A stretch of DNA of 20,328 nt from Andreesenia sp964489735 (GCA_964489735.1 CAZBAL010000029.1:1-20328), one strand, 5' to 3'. Shown: positions 1 to 6,458, counted from the stretch's first letter. Notes: generated by a model from the sequence alone, not told the origin. Numbers and translations are program-made.

Positions 1-1
1 T

Positions 2-205
2 GCAGAATTCTATGAAACAGGAACCTCGTGACTTTAGTCATGAGAGGTTCAGGGAGAGCCTTATGAAGGCAGTATCGTGAATATGGGTATTAAAAATGAT
101 GATGGCTCAATATGCTATATTATAGGAATCAGAAAGGATATAAGAGCTAAAATAGGTAAACAGCCAGGAGATACTGTGAAAGTAAGGATAAAGGAAAGGG
201 TCTGA
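2..205 (+). pseudogene. 3' part of a DUF1905 (YdeI-like) gene, apparently frameshifted
   Basis: From about 53 to the stop at 203-205 the plus strand encodes GEPYEGSIVNMG, then CYIIGIRKDI and KIGKQPGDTV, which I recognise as the conserved C-terminal half of DUF1905 proteins (small beta-barrel domain, function unknown, often paired with YdeI). The frame is closed just upstream by TGA at 41-43, TAG at 35-37 and TGA at 29-31. Before those, positions 2-22 read AEFYETG in the same frame, which also fits the family (EFY.xG). Positions 22-51 in a neighbouring frame (NLVTLVMRGS) could bridge the two. The pattern therefore looks like two compensating one-base shifts within about 30 bases. It could be real decay or base-calling error near a contig end. 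The true start lies left of the window. An 18-codon ATG frame (205-261) overlaps the stop and has no recognisable content. Confidence 0.6.
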
Positions 206-257
206 TGACGTATAAAAAGCTGGTAAAGATAGAGTATGAATATTATGGGTATGTATA

Positions 258-286
258 TTGAATAGGAGATATATTAACTGTATAAA
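258..286 (+). promoter_or_regulatory. Candidate sigma-A promoter of the SDR gene
   Basis: TTGAAT at 258-263 and TATAAA at 281-286 are separated by 17 bases. The predicted start would fall near 293, at the AGGAGGTA ribosome binding site (293-300), giving an unusually short leader of about 15 bases. Confidence 0.4.
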
Positions 287-307
287 ATTATTAGGAGGTA
301 ATTTTTT

Positions 308-1126
308 ATGAATATTCATGTTGTTACTGGAGGCAGCAGTGGAATTGGTTTGGAAGTTTCTAAAAAGTTTACAGATGGCCTGGTTTTAATTTCAGGACGT
401 GGAGAAGAAAAACTGATAAAGGCTGTGCAAGAGCTCAAATCAAATGGAGTAAATGCAAAGTACAAGCAGAGTGATATATCAGATAGAGATAGTGTCAAAG
501 AGTTGCTCGAGTATGCTAAAACATTAGGGAATATAAAGACTGTTGTGAATTCAGCCGGTGTGAGCGGAGTAGGAATAGATGCGAGAAAGACTTTTGAAAT
601 AGATCTGATAGGCACTGAAAACATGGTACTAGCTTCAAAGGATTATATAGGAGAAGGTGGAGTTCTGATTCTTATGGCTTCAATGATGGGGTACGTTGCA
701 CCATCATGCGACAGCTGTAATGACTACCTGGTCAATCCATCGAAACCGGGAGTAATAGATGAACTGGTGAAGTTCACACAGAATGGTTCAGATGTAGCTT
801 ACAACCTTTCTAAAAGAGGGGTTCAGCTTATGGTTAAAAAATATGCTGCCGAATATGGAGATAAAGGAATAAGGATAGTGTCTGTATCACCGGGAATAAT
901 AGTCTCTCCAATGTCTAAAAAAGCTGAAGAGGAAAATCCGGAGATAATGAGCTATATGAAGTCAATGACTCCCCTTAAGAGGTATGGAGAAGTTGAAGAT
1001 ATTTCTAATATGATTCACTTTTTAGCTAGTGAAAAAGCTTCATTTATAACAGGCAATGATTTTGTTGTAGATGGTGGATTGACGCCTAAGCTATCTGAAA
1101 TAATGAGTGCGGACAAAGAAGAGTAA
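308..1126 (+). CDS. Short-chain dehydrogenase/reductase (SDR) with an enlarged active-site loop
   Basis: This is a cytosolic NAD(P)-dependent oxidoreductase of 272 residues with a Rossmann fold. The cofactor motif TGGSSGIG is at residues 7-14, SDISD (adenine-binding Asp region) at about 55-59, and NSAG (the NNAG equivalent) at 81-84. The catalytic residues are Ser125, Tyr165 and Lys169 (YNLSK). Most SDRs have about 13 residues between Ser and Tyr; here there are 40, including two Cys (134 and 137). An insert of this kind is known from 3-alpha-hydroxysteroid dehydrogenase/carbonyl reductase-like SDRs, so a bulky hydroxy or keto substrate is possible, but the substrate cannot be named. The end is typical of the family (SPGIIVSPMSK, then TGNDFVVDGG). 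The start is supported by AGGAGGTA eight bases upstream. The gene is monocistronic and ends at a strong terminator. Confidence 0.9.
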   Translation: MNIHVVTGGSSGIGLEVSKKFTDGLVLISGRGEEKLIKAVQELKSNGVNAKYKQSDISDRDSVKELLEYAKTLGNIKTVVNSAGVSGVGIDARKTFEIDLIGTENMVLASKDYIGEGGVLILMASMMGYVAPSCDSCNDYLVNPSKPGVIDELVKFTQNGSDVAYNLSKRGVQLMVKKYAAEYGDKGIRIVSVSPGIIVSPMSKKAEEENPEIMSYMKSMTPLKRYGEVEDISNMIHFLASEKASFITGNDFVVDGGLTPKLSEIMSADKEE

Positions 1127-1166
1127 AAATTTTGTTAAGTTATTTTTATTCAAAAATTTATACAAT

Positions 1167-1213
1167 AAAAAAAGAGCCTAGGATTTCATATGGTATGATT
1201 TCCTAGGCTTTTT
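1167..1213. terminator. Bidirectional terminator between convergent genes
   Basis: AGCCTAGGA (1175-1183) pairs perfectly with TCCTAGGCT (1201-1209). After a TT/TT internal loop, TCATA (1186-1190) pairs with TATGA (1194-1198). A-runs on the left and T-runs on the right let it work for both the SDR gene (plus) and the transporter gene (minus). Confidence 0.9.
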
Positions 1214-1245
1214 GTATGATTCTTTTATATAATTACACGAGTTAT

Positions 1246-2124
1246 TTATGATATGTTTTCTTCTAGTGTATATTTTCTTTTTGGATAATACTCTGCGAAC
1301 ACAGCACCACCGACTATAAATACTGCTCCAATGAACTGAGTTATTAAAAGACGTTCATGAAGAATTATCATTGAGAAAAACACAGCTGAAACCAGTTCAA
1401 GATAACTGTAGATAGCAACTGTCTGAACCGGAAGATCTCCGATAGATGAAAAATAAAAATAGCATCCTAAGCCCGTGTTTAGAAGACCAAGAATCAGTAC
1501 AGGAACTATGCTTGTACTTGGAATATTCAGTGATAAGCCCTGTTTAAATCCAACAAATATAGCAACAGTTACAAAGGCGATTATTAGTTGTAGCATTGAA
1601 TTTTCAAGCCCTACAATCTTTGTGGCTTTCTTATTGAAGATTACCATAAATGAGTACATAACCGCAGACATAATACCGCAAAAGAATCCAAAGCTGTTTC
1701 CACCTGAAAATGTATTATCATTTACAAGGAAGATTCCACAGAAAACAGCAATAAATCCAATTATCTTTACTATGGTCAGCTTTTCCTTGAAAACAAATGG
1801 TGATAATGCCATGACAATTACTGGTCCTGAATAATATAAAAGTGTGGATATGCTGACTCCAATCTGTGCAAATGCTTCATATAGAAACATCCAACTTGTT
1901 CCCATAGCAAATCCCGACACACATAGATAGAAAAAGTGTTTCTTATCATTGTAGAAAGTTAACTTTCCTTTGCCTAAAAAATATATGGCAGTGAGCAGAA
2001 TGCTTCCAATGAGTGTTCTAAGCAGAACTATCTCATAACTATTTAAATCTATAAAGCTTGCGACAATTCCGTTCAAGCCAAATAATAGCAAGGAAATCAA
2101 ATATTTAATATATGAATACCTCAT
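1246..2124 (-). CDS. EamA/DMT-family transporter, ten predicted membrane segments
   Basis: A 292-residue integral membrane protein with two tandem EamA repeats of about five hydrophobic helices each, the usual length and architecture of drug/metabolite transporter (RhaT/YdcZ-like) proteins. Recognisable pieces are a first-helix region with FGLNGIVAS, the first-repeat end (YYSGPVIVMALSPFVFKEKL) and the second-repeat end (YSYLELVSAVFFSMIILHE, then GAVFIVGG), where the repeated P/E-xxS-x(n)-F...E signature is seen. Members export amino acids, nucleosides, drugs or other small metabolites; the substrate here is unknown. The only upstream purine-rich element (AAGGAG) lies about 16 bases from the ATG, which is long, but no better start is in frame. 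The upstream region carries an extended -10 promoter and three evenly spaced half-sites, suggesting control by a repressor. Confidence 0.88.
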   Translation of the reverse strand: MRYSYIKYLISLLLFGLNGIVASFIDLNSYEIVLLRTLIGSILLTAIYFLGKGKLTFYNDKKHFFYLCVSGFAMGTSWMFLYEAFAQIGVSISTLLYYSGPVIVMALSPFVFKEKLTIVKIIGFIAVFCGIFLVNDNTFSGGNSFGFFCGIMSAVMYSFMVIFNKKATKIVGLENSMLQLIIAFVTVAIFVGFKQGLSLNIPSTSIVPVLILGLLNTGLGCYFYFSSIGDLPVQTVAIYSYLELVSAVFFSMIILHERLLITQFIGAVFIVGGAVFAEYYPKRKYTLEENIS

Positions 2125-2190
2125 TTTAGATGAATTTCAGCTCCTTTTAATATTGAACTCAACAACCATTTACAATCGTAGTAAATTAAA

Positions 2191-2216
2191 GTTAATAAAA
2201 ATTAACCATAGTTAAT
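2191..2216. promoter_or_regulatory. Candidate operator: three alternating 6-bp half-sites at 10-bp spacing
   Basis: GTTAAT (2191-2196), ATTAAC (2201-2206) and GTTAAT (2211-2216) start exactly 10 bp apart and alternate in orientation, making two overlapping 6-4-6 palindromes. They lie directly downstream of the candidate -10 box of the transporter gene on the minus strand, across its predicted start site. Confidence 0.45.
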
Positions 2217-2244
2217 ATTGTATCATGAGCAAACAAATATTGAA
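2217..2244 (-). promoter_or_regulatory. Candidate extended -10 promoter of the EamA transporter
   Basis: Read on the minus strand, TTCAAT (2244-2239) is followed after 16 bases by TACAAT (2222-2217). The -10 is preceded by TGA, giving an extended -10 (TGnTACAAT). The -35 is weak. Confidence 0.4.
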
Positions 2245-2307
2245 GCGGAATGTTTAGTTTAATTTTGCTGTTTGCAGAATGAACCATGGGGGAATCTGTT
2301 ACGTACA

Positions 2308-2946
2308 TCAGTACATTATTTTAATATTTCTGTTATCAACATCTATTATTCCCTCATCTTTCATTCGTTTCAGTTCACGAAAAAGAGAGGGTCTCTGTAC
2401 TCCTAAATGGTCAGCTAGTTGCTTTTTTGTAATAGGAAGAATAATATTATTAGACTTCTGATCAGCAGAAAGTGCCTTAAGATAGTCTAGTAGATTTTCT
2501 CTTAGAGACTTCTGAGTGAACATAGCTATTTTTCTGTTAAGTCCCTGAGAGTTAAGTGATAGGGATTTTATGAACTCCATGACAAAACTTTTCTTATCTA
2601 AAAACTTCATAATGGCTTCTTTAGATATATGATATACAGAACAGTTTGTGGTACAAAATATATTCATAGGATACTTATTCTGATCACCGAACAGCAGATT
2701 TGCTCCTATAACACTGCCTTCCTTGAACTCAAATACAACTGTTTCAGATCCGCTCTCAGTCAGCGAGTATGCGATAAGATTTCCTGAAGATACAATGTCC
2801 AGAGTTCTACACTCTTCACCTTGTTCGTGAATTGTATTCCCCTTTTCATATGAAGAATGAATTATATCACCTTTTGAAATATATTCCTGTATAAGTTTTG
2901 AATCGATTTCTTTTAACATAGGGTATTTTCTCAGTTCTCTATCCAT
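2308..2946 (-). CDS. Crp/Fnr-family transcriptional regulator
   Basis: A 212-residue protein with the Crp/Fnr layout: an N-terminal cyclic-nucleotide-binding-like beta barrel (about residues 12-115, with GNTIHEQGEECRTLDIVSSG and FKEGSVIGANLLFG matching the repeated turns), a dimerisation helix (about 118-155), and a C-terminal winged helix (about 171-200: ITKKQLADHLGVQRPSLFR). The barrel lacks the usual RxS phosphate-binding pocket of cAMP-dependent Crp. Cysteines occur only at 46, 98 and 102, not as the N-terminal cluster of Fnr, so the effector is unknown. AAAGGAG lies seven bases before the ATG. The gene is divergent from the cupin-permease-ferredoxin operon across about 120 bp, so control of that operon is likely by context. 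Its own promoter is at 2995-2967. Confidence 0.9.
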   Translation of the reverse strand: MDRELRKYPMLKEIDSKLIQEYISKGDIIHSSYEKGNTIHEQGEECRTLDIVSSGNLIAYSLTESGSETVVFEFKEGSVIGANLLFGDQNKYPMNIFCTTNCSVYHISKEAIMKFLDKKSFVMEFIKSLSLNSQGLNRKIAMFTQKSLRENLLDYLKALSADQKSNNIILPITKKQLADHLGVQRPSLFRELKRMKDEGIIDVDNRNIKIMY

Positions 2947-2966
2947 GAAATCACTCCTTTAATATT

Positions 2967-2995
2967 ATTATAACAAAAAGAAACCTAAGTGTCTT
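2967..2995 (-). promoter_or_regulatory. Candidate promoter of the Crp/Fnr-type regulator
   Basis: On the minus strand AAGACA (2995-2990) is followed after 17 bases by a perfect TATAAT (2972-2967), ending about 20 bases before the start codon. In the same gap the plus-strand operon shows only CATAAT at 3020-3025 with no good -35, as expected of an activator-dependent promoter. Confidence 0.5.
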
Positions 2996-3067
2996 TTTCT
3001 TTATGTGAGTCAGTGTTACCATAATATTAGAATAAAATATAAATGAAACAGAAAGGAGTAGAAAACG

Positions 3068-3382
3068 ATGATTGAAAAAGTATTTGAACTTTCTAAAGGC
3101 GATGAGAGGGCAGTAGAGAAAGTGATTTTTGATGAAAATGTTAACTATTTACACATGGTATTCAACAAAGAAGAGGGACTTCCGGAACACTATTCCAATT
3201 CGAATGTGTATATGACAGTTTTGAGAGGAACTCTATCTATAACACTTGATGACCAAGACACTCATGAATATACAGGAAATACACTACTGAAGATACCAGT
3301 AGATACAAAAATGAATGTAAGAAATCTTCATGATGATACGTTGGAGCTGATAGTAGTAAAATCACCAGCACCTGAGTTATAA
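3068..3382 (+). CDS. Small cupin-domain protein
   Basis: A 104-residue single-domain protein matching a small cupin beta barrel. Residues 38-60 (HYSNSNVYMTVLRGTLSITL) correspond to cupin motif 1 and residues 70-90 (GNTLLKIPVDTKMNVRNLHD) to motif 2. Only one His of the usual HxH pair is present (His41), with Asn45 nearby and His88 in motif 2, so metal binding is possible but not assured. The start has AAAGGAG eight bases upstream. It is first in an operon with a split permease and a ferredoxin, 20 bases ahead of the next gene. A sensing or small-molecule-binding role in that module is inference. Confidence 0.8.
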   Translation: MIEKVFELSKGDERAVEKVIFDENVNYLHMVFNKEEGLPEHYSNSNVYMTVLRGTLSITLDDQDTHEYTGNTLLKIPVDTKMNVRNLHDDTLELIVVKSPAPEL

Positions 3383-3402
3383 GAGGAAATGGGGAAGTTG
3401 AA

Positions 3403-3885
3403 ATGGACGTATTCACACTTGTTATATGGATCGGAACGATAATATTCTTGGCAATTTCATTTGCTAAAGATAAAAATAGAACTAAGAGAACACTTAAGCG
3501 TGCATTCTATATGGGGAAAGGTATGGCGCTTAGCATATTTACAATTATTTTTGCAATAGGGTTTATTCTGACATTTCTGCCACCTACAGAAATAGCAGGT
3601 TTCGTAGGAGAACAGTCAGTTATTGTATCGACTGTCATATCAGCACTGTTAGGAACGGTGACACTTGTACCGGCATTTATTGCATTTCCATTAGTAGGGA
3701 CACTTATGGATGCGGGTGTCAGTGTGGTTCCATCTGTGGCATTTTTAACTACACTCACTATGGTTGGTGTGGTGACAATTCCACTAGAAAAGGAAAAGTT
3801 CGGAGCAAAGTTTACGGCTGTGAGAAATAGTCTGAGCTTCATATCAGCTATAATCATAGCACTAGTTATGGGAGCGATAATATGA
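3403..3885 (+). CDS. First half of a split ArsP/DUF318-like permease
   Basis: A 160-residue membrane protein with about five hydrophobic segments. It contains one copy of the motif block seen in UPF0718/ArsP_1 (DUF318) permeases: VPAFIAFPL, AGVS, TIPLE and FGAKFTAVR at residues about 91-143. The next gene carries a paralogous block (AFPM, KGAS, KIPM, LGPRFMAWR). Each gene therefore encodes one of the two inverted or tandem repeats that are fused in the usual 300-350-residue permeases, and the two probably assemble as a heterodimer. Known relatives (ArsP, YraQ) export organoarsenicals or have unknown substrates, so the substrate here is open. The stop codon overlaps the next start as ATGA, indicating translational coupling. 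Confidence 0.8.
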   Translation: MDVFTLVIWIGTIIFLAISFAKDKNRTKRTLKRAFYMGKGMALSIFTIIFAIGFILTFLPPTEIAGFVGEQSVIVSTVISALLGTVTLVPAFIAFPLVGTLMDAGVSVVPSVAFLTTLTMVGVVTIPLEKEKFGAKFTAVRNSLSFISAIIIALVMGAII

Positions 3886-4607
3886 TGGTAATAGACAAGA
3901 TAAAAAAGAATAAATTTTTTGTCATAGTACTTCTGTCATATATAGTTATGACAATAGTAAGTCCGTCTCTTGGACAGCAGTCTGTTAAAAACAGCGCCTA
4001 TTATATAAAAGAAATGCTTTTAATAATGCCTGTTATTTTTATACTGACTGCTCTTTTGGACACGTGGGTTCCAAGAGATAGAATTGAGAAGTACTTGGGT
4101 AGAGATGCGAAAGCTAAAGGAGTATTTCTTTCTTTTGTTATAGGAAGTATTTCCGCAGGACCTATCTATGCAGCATTTCCTATGTGTATAATGCTTCATA
4201 AAAAGGGAGCATCGATTAGAAATATTATTATAATATTAAGCTCTTGGGCAGTAATAAAGATTCCAATGCTGATAAACGAAGCAAAGTTCTTAGGACCAAG
4301 GTTTATGGCATGGAGATGGGTTTTGACCATCGTTGCTATAATAATATTTTCATGGATTGCAGACAAGATTGTCAAAGAAGAAGATTTACCAGAAGAGGAG
4401 GAAATTATAATGGACAAAGTAACTCTTGATAAAGACGCATGTATAGGTTGTGGGCTGTGTGTAGCAACTTATCCTGAACTTTTTCAAATGGACGGCAGTA
4501 AAGCTTATGTAGTTGAAAGAGAAGAAGGCGCAGAGCTTGATATGGATAGACTGCAAACAGCTATAGATGACTGTCCGGTTAGTGCAATAGAATATCACGG
4601 TGAATAA
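3882..4607 (+). CDS. Second permease half fused to a single [4Fe-4S] ferredoxin
   Basis: A 241-residue protein in two parts. Residues 1-165 are a membrane half-permease (about four or five helices; GPIYAAFP, KGASIRN, KIPMLI, LGPRFMAWR) paralogous to the preceding protein. After an acidic linker (EEDLPEEEEI), residues 177-241 form a ferredoxin with Cys187, Cys190, Cys193 and Cys231-Pro, the CxxCxxC...CP set for one [4Fe-4S] cluster. Met177 is preceded by AGGAGG at ideal spacing, so a free 65-residue ferredoxin may also be made from inside this gene. The fusion places an electron carrier on the cytosolic side of the permease, suggesting redox-coupled or redox-gated transport (inference). The start overlaps the previous stop by four bases. 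The gene ends at a terminator that overlaps its stop codon. Confidence 0.85.
   Translation: MMVIDKIKKNKFFVIVLLSYIVMTIVSPSLGQQSVKNSAYYIKEMLLIMPVIFILTALLDTWVPRDRIEKYLGRDAKAKGVFLSFVIGSISAGPIYAAFPMCIMLHKKGASIRNIIIILSSWAVIKIPMLINEAKFLGPRFMAWRWVLTIVAIIIFSWIADKIVKEEDLPEEEEIIMDKVTLDKDACIGCGLCVATYPELFQMDGSKAYVVEREEGAELDMDRLQTAIDDCPVSAIEYHGE
4396..4412 (+). promoter_or_regulatory. Internal ribosome binding site and ATG in front of the ferredoxin domain
   Basis: AGGAGG (4396-4401) lies eight bases before an in-frame ATG (4410-4412, Met177), exactly where the ferredoxin domain starts. The same bases encode part of the Glu-rich linker, so chance is possible. Confidence 0.5.
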
Positions 4608-4632
4608 AAACTCCCATTATGGGAGTTTTTTT
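4606..4632 (+). terminator. Intrinsic terminator after the permease-ferredoxin gene
   Basis: AAAAACTCCC (4606-4615) pairs with GGGAGTTTTT (4621-4630) around an ATTAT loop and runs into seven Ts. Its left arm begins inside the TAA stop. Confidence 0.9.
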
Positions 4633-4688
4633 ATGATATCATTATAATAATAGAATTAGAACGGAGTTTTGTAGAGGAGATGATTCTT

Positions 4689-5519
4689 ATGAAAAACAAT
4701 ATACTTTTAGAGACAATAGATAAGCTTTATGAGATACTGGGTGATGAAATTGAAGATATATATGTAGACAGGGTTGTATTTGGTCTTTTCTTTACAGGTG
4801 TGAAACTGAGCAACGGAAAAGGTGGCATAAGCTATACACCACTTAAATCTCTGTCAGGTGCTGTCTGCTGTCCAAGTTCTGCAGCCACAATGCCTAGAGC
4901 AGGAAGAATGGCAGGAGAGAATGTGAAGCATTTCCTAGATGATATGTTCAAAGGCGGAGATTTGAAGAAGACTCTGGGAATTGCCGTTATAAATGCATTA
5001 GCTACTACATGCTGGAGTATGGGTAAAGGTAACGAGACCTATGCCATAGAGTATGATATGGATCCAATTGAAAAAATAGAAATTGAAGAAGGAACACATA
5101 CAGTTGTCGTTGGAGCCTTAGTTCCATATATAAAAATGCTGATTAAAAACAATAGAGAATTCTCCATATTGGAACTTGATCCGAGCACATTAAAAGAGCA
5201 CGAGAGAAAATACCATGTCCCAACTGGAAGAGAAGATGAAGTCGTTCCAAAAGCAGACTATATGATAATAACAGGGACTACACTTATAAATGATTCATTA
5301 GAAGGACTATTGGAAATGACAAAGCCAGGTGCCAAAGTGATCGTAGTAGGACCTACTGTTAGTATGATACCGGAAGCTTTCTTCAAAAGAAATGTTAGCT
5401 ATGTAGGTGGAGTTGAAGTGACAGACCCTGATAAGTTATTAGATACATTAGCAGAAGGCGGTTCAGGATATCATTTCTTTGGTAAATATGCGAAAAAGAC
5501 AGTTATTAGTTTGTTATAA
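4689..5519 (+). CDS. DUF4213/DUF364 putative heavy-metal chelation protein
   Basis: A 276-residue soluble protein. The N-terminal part (about 5-85) matches DUF4213, an enolase N-terminal-like fold, and the C-terminal part (about 95-250; VVGALVPYIKML, YMIITGTTLINDSLEGLLE, VIVVGPTVSMIPEAFF) matches DUF364, a Rossmann-like domain annotated as putative heavy-metal chelation. A vicinal Cys60-Cys61 pair (GAVCCPSS) could bind metal. Members often sit beside metal or molybdenum/nitrogenase-related transport genes, but their biochemical role is not established. The ATG at 4680 abuts GAGGAG (4674-4679) and so cannot use it; the ATG at 4689, nine bases away, is chosen. The gene lies just after a terminator. 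A lone TATAAT at 4643-4648 lacks a clear -35, so expression by readthrough from the permease operon is plausible. Confidence 0.85.
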   Translation: MKNNILLETIDKLYEILGDEIEDIYVDRVVFGLFFTGVKLSNGKGGISYTPLKSLSGAVCCPSSAATMPRAGRMAGENVKHFLDDMFKGGDLKKTLGIAVINALATTCWSMGKGNETYAIEYDMDPIEKIEIEEGTHTVVVGALVPYIKMLIKNNREFSILELDPSTLKEHERKYHVPTGREDEVVPKADYMIITGTTLINDSLEGLLEMTKPGAKVIVVGPTVSMIPEAFFKRNVSYVGGVEVTDPDKLLDTLAEGGSGYHFFGKYAKKTVISLL

Positions 5520-5581
5520 ATTATGAGGTTAGTTTTTGACAGATAGAGATTTACTAGGACAGCATTTTAAAAAGATTTTAG

Positions 5582-5604
5582 ACTGAGGGAAACCTCAGTT
5601 TTTT
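5582..5604 (+). terminator. Terminator after the DUF364 gene
   Basis: ACTGAGG (5582-5588) pairs with CCTCAGT (5593-5599) around a GAAA tetraloop, followed by six Ts. Confidence 0.9.
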
Positions 5605-5670
5605 CATGCCTGAAAATATCACAGTCATAGTTTGGTAATCAAATATAGAGTATTTTGAGACTGTTCAATG

Positions 5671-5707
5671 AAGTCTACGGAGCGTGGATTGTTTGCGTAG
5701 ACTTTTT
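5671..5707 (+). terminator. Second terminator-like hairpin, upstream of the HTH-desulfoferrodoxin gene
   Basis: AAGTCTACG (5671-5679) pairs perfectly with CGTAGACTT (5696-5704) around a 16-base loop, with Ts at 5703-5707. It lies about 65 bases after the first terminator and 84 bases before the next gene. It may end a short transcript from 5605-5707 or attenuate the downstream gene. I see no clear promoter in 5605-5670. Confidence 0.7.
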
Positions 5708-5790
5708 AAATTAAACTAAAGAAGAGGTGGGAAACCCATATATGAAAATAAATAAAGAAATAGATGGAGCAAGGAGGAGATACATTAAAT

Positions 5791-6384
5791 ATGGATTGTT
5801 CAAAAATAGGCGAGTTAATTATAAAACTCAGAAAAGAAAAAGGATTGACACAGAGAGAAATAGCTGAAAAGTTGAATATAAGCAACAAGACGGTATCTAA
5901 ATGGGAGTGTGGCAATGGATGTCCTGATGTTACACTCTGGGAAGAACTTTCTGAGATACTTGGTGCAGATATATTGAAACTACTTCATGGAGAGCTGAAG
6001 CCCAATAAGCCGGATATTGGTAATATTGAGAAGATTAAGTTCTATGTATGCTCAACATGTGGGAATATTCTCATGAGTACAGGGAAAGCTAATATATCTT
6101 GCTGTGGAATCATGCTTTCACCATTGACTTCTAACAAATCAACAATGGAACACGATGTATCTGTTGAAGAAGTGGATAATGAGTACTATGTAAGTTTAGA
6201 ACACGAAATGAGTAAGCAGCATTATATTTCATTTGCAGCTTTTGTATATCAAGATAGAGTTTGGTTTCAAAGACTCTATCCTGAACAGAGCTCAGCATTT
6301 AGAATGCCTGCAATGAGAGGAAGAGGAAACCTATATATACATTGCACAAAAGATGGACTGTTTAAATATTCTTTAAAAATTTGA
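5791..6384 (+). CDS. XRE regulator fused to a desulfoferrodoxin (superoxide reductase)-like module
   Basis: A 197-residue protein in three parts. Residues 7-60 are an XRE helix-turn-helix (GLTQREIAEKLNISNKTVSKWE). Residues 83-106 match the desulforedoxin iron site, with Cys87, Cys90, Cys104 and Cys105 (FYVCSTCGNI ... CCG). Residues 118-197 match the superoxide reductase domain. In desulfoferrodoxin the catalytic Fe ligands are His49, His69, His75, Cys116 and His119. The counterparts here are His121, His138, His144 and Cys185, with the same 6- and 41-residue spacings, but Asp188 stands where the last His should be (CTKDGLF for CNxHGLW). This suggests a DNA-binding iron or superoxide/redox sensor rather than an efficient enzyme (inference). 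AAGGAGGAG at 5771-5779 selects the ATG at 5791 over the one at 5764. Flanked by hairpins, it appears monocistronic. Confidence 0.87.
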   Translation: MDCSKIGELIIKLRKEKGLTQREIAEKLNISNKTVSKWECGNGCPDVTLWEELSEILGADILKLLHGELKPNKPDIGNIEKIKFYVCSTCGNILMSTGKANISCCGIMLSPLTSNKSTMEHDVSVEEVDNEYYVSLEHEMSKQHYISFAAFVYQDRVWFQRLYPEQSSAFRMPAMRGRGNLYIHCTKDGLFKYSLKI

Positions 6385-6396
6385 TACTAAAGACTG

Positions 6397-6448
6397 AACT
6401 GACCTCGAAAATTGGTATGAAACTAGATTTTGGTGGTCAGTTTTTTTT
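6397..6448 (+). terminator. Terminator after the HTH-desulfoferrodoxin gene
   Basis: AACTGACC (6397-6404) pairs with GGTCAGTT (6435-6442), with AAAAT/ATTTT able to pair inside the loop. Eight Ts follow (6441-6448). Confidence 0.85.
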
Positions 6449-6458
6449 ATTGTCAATA

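Noticed and set aside
5742..5867. A 41-codon frame (ATG 5742) with an upstream GAGGTGG, overlapping the HTH gene start
   Set aside because: Its Lys/Arg-rich translation is an out-of-frame reading of the HTH N-terminus and resembles no protein; the real gene has a better ribosome binding site. A translated leader remains possible but is unsupported.
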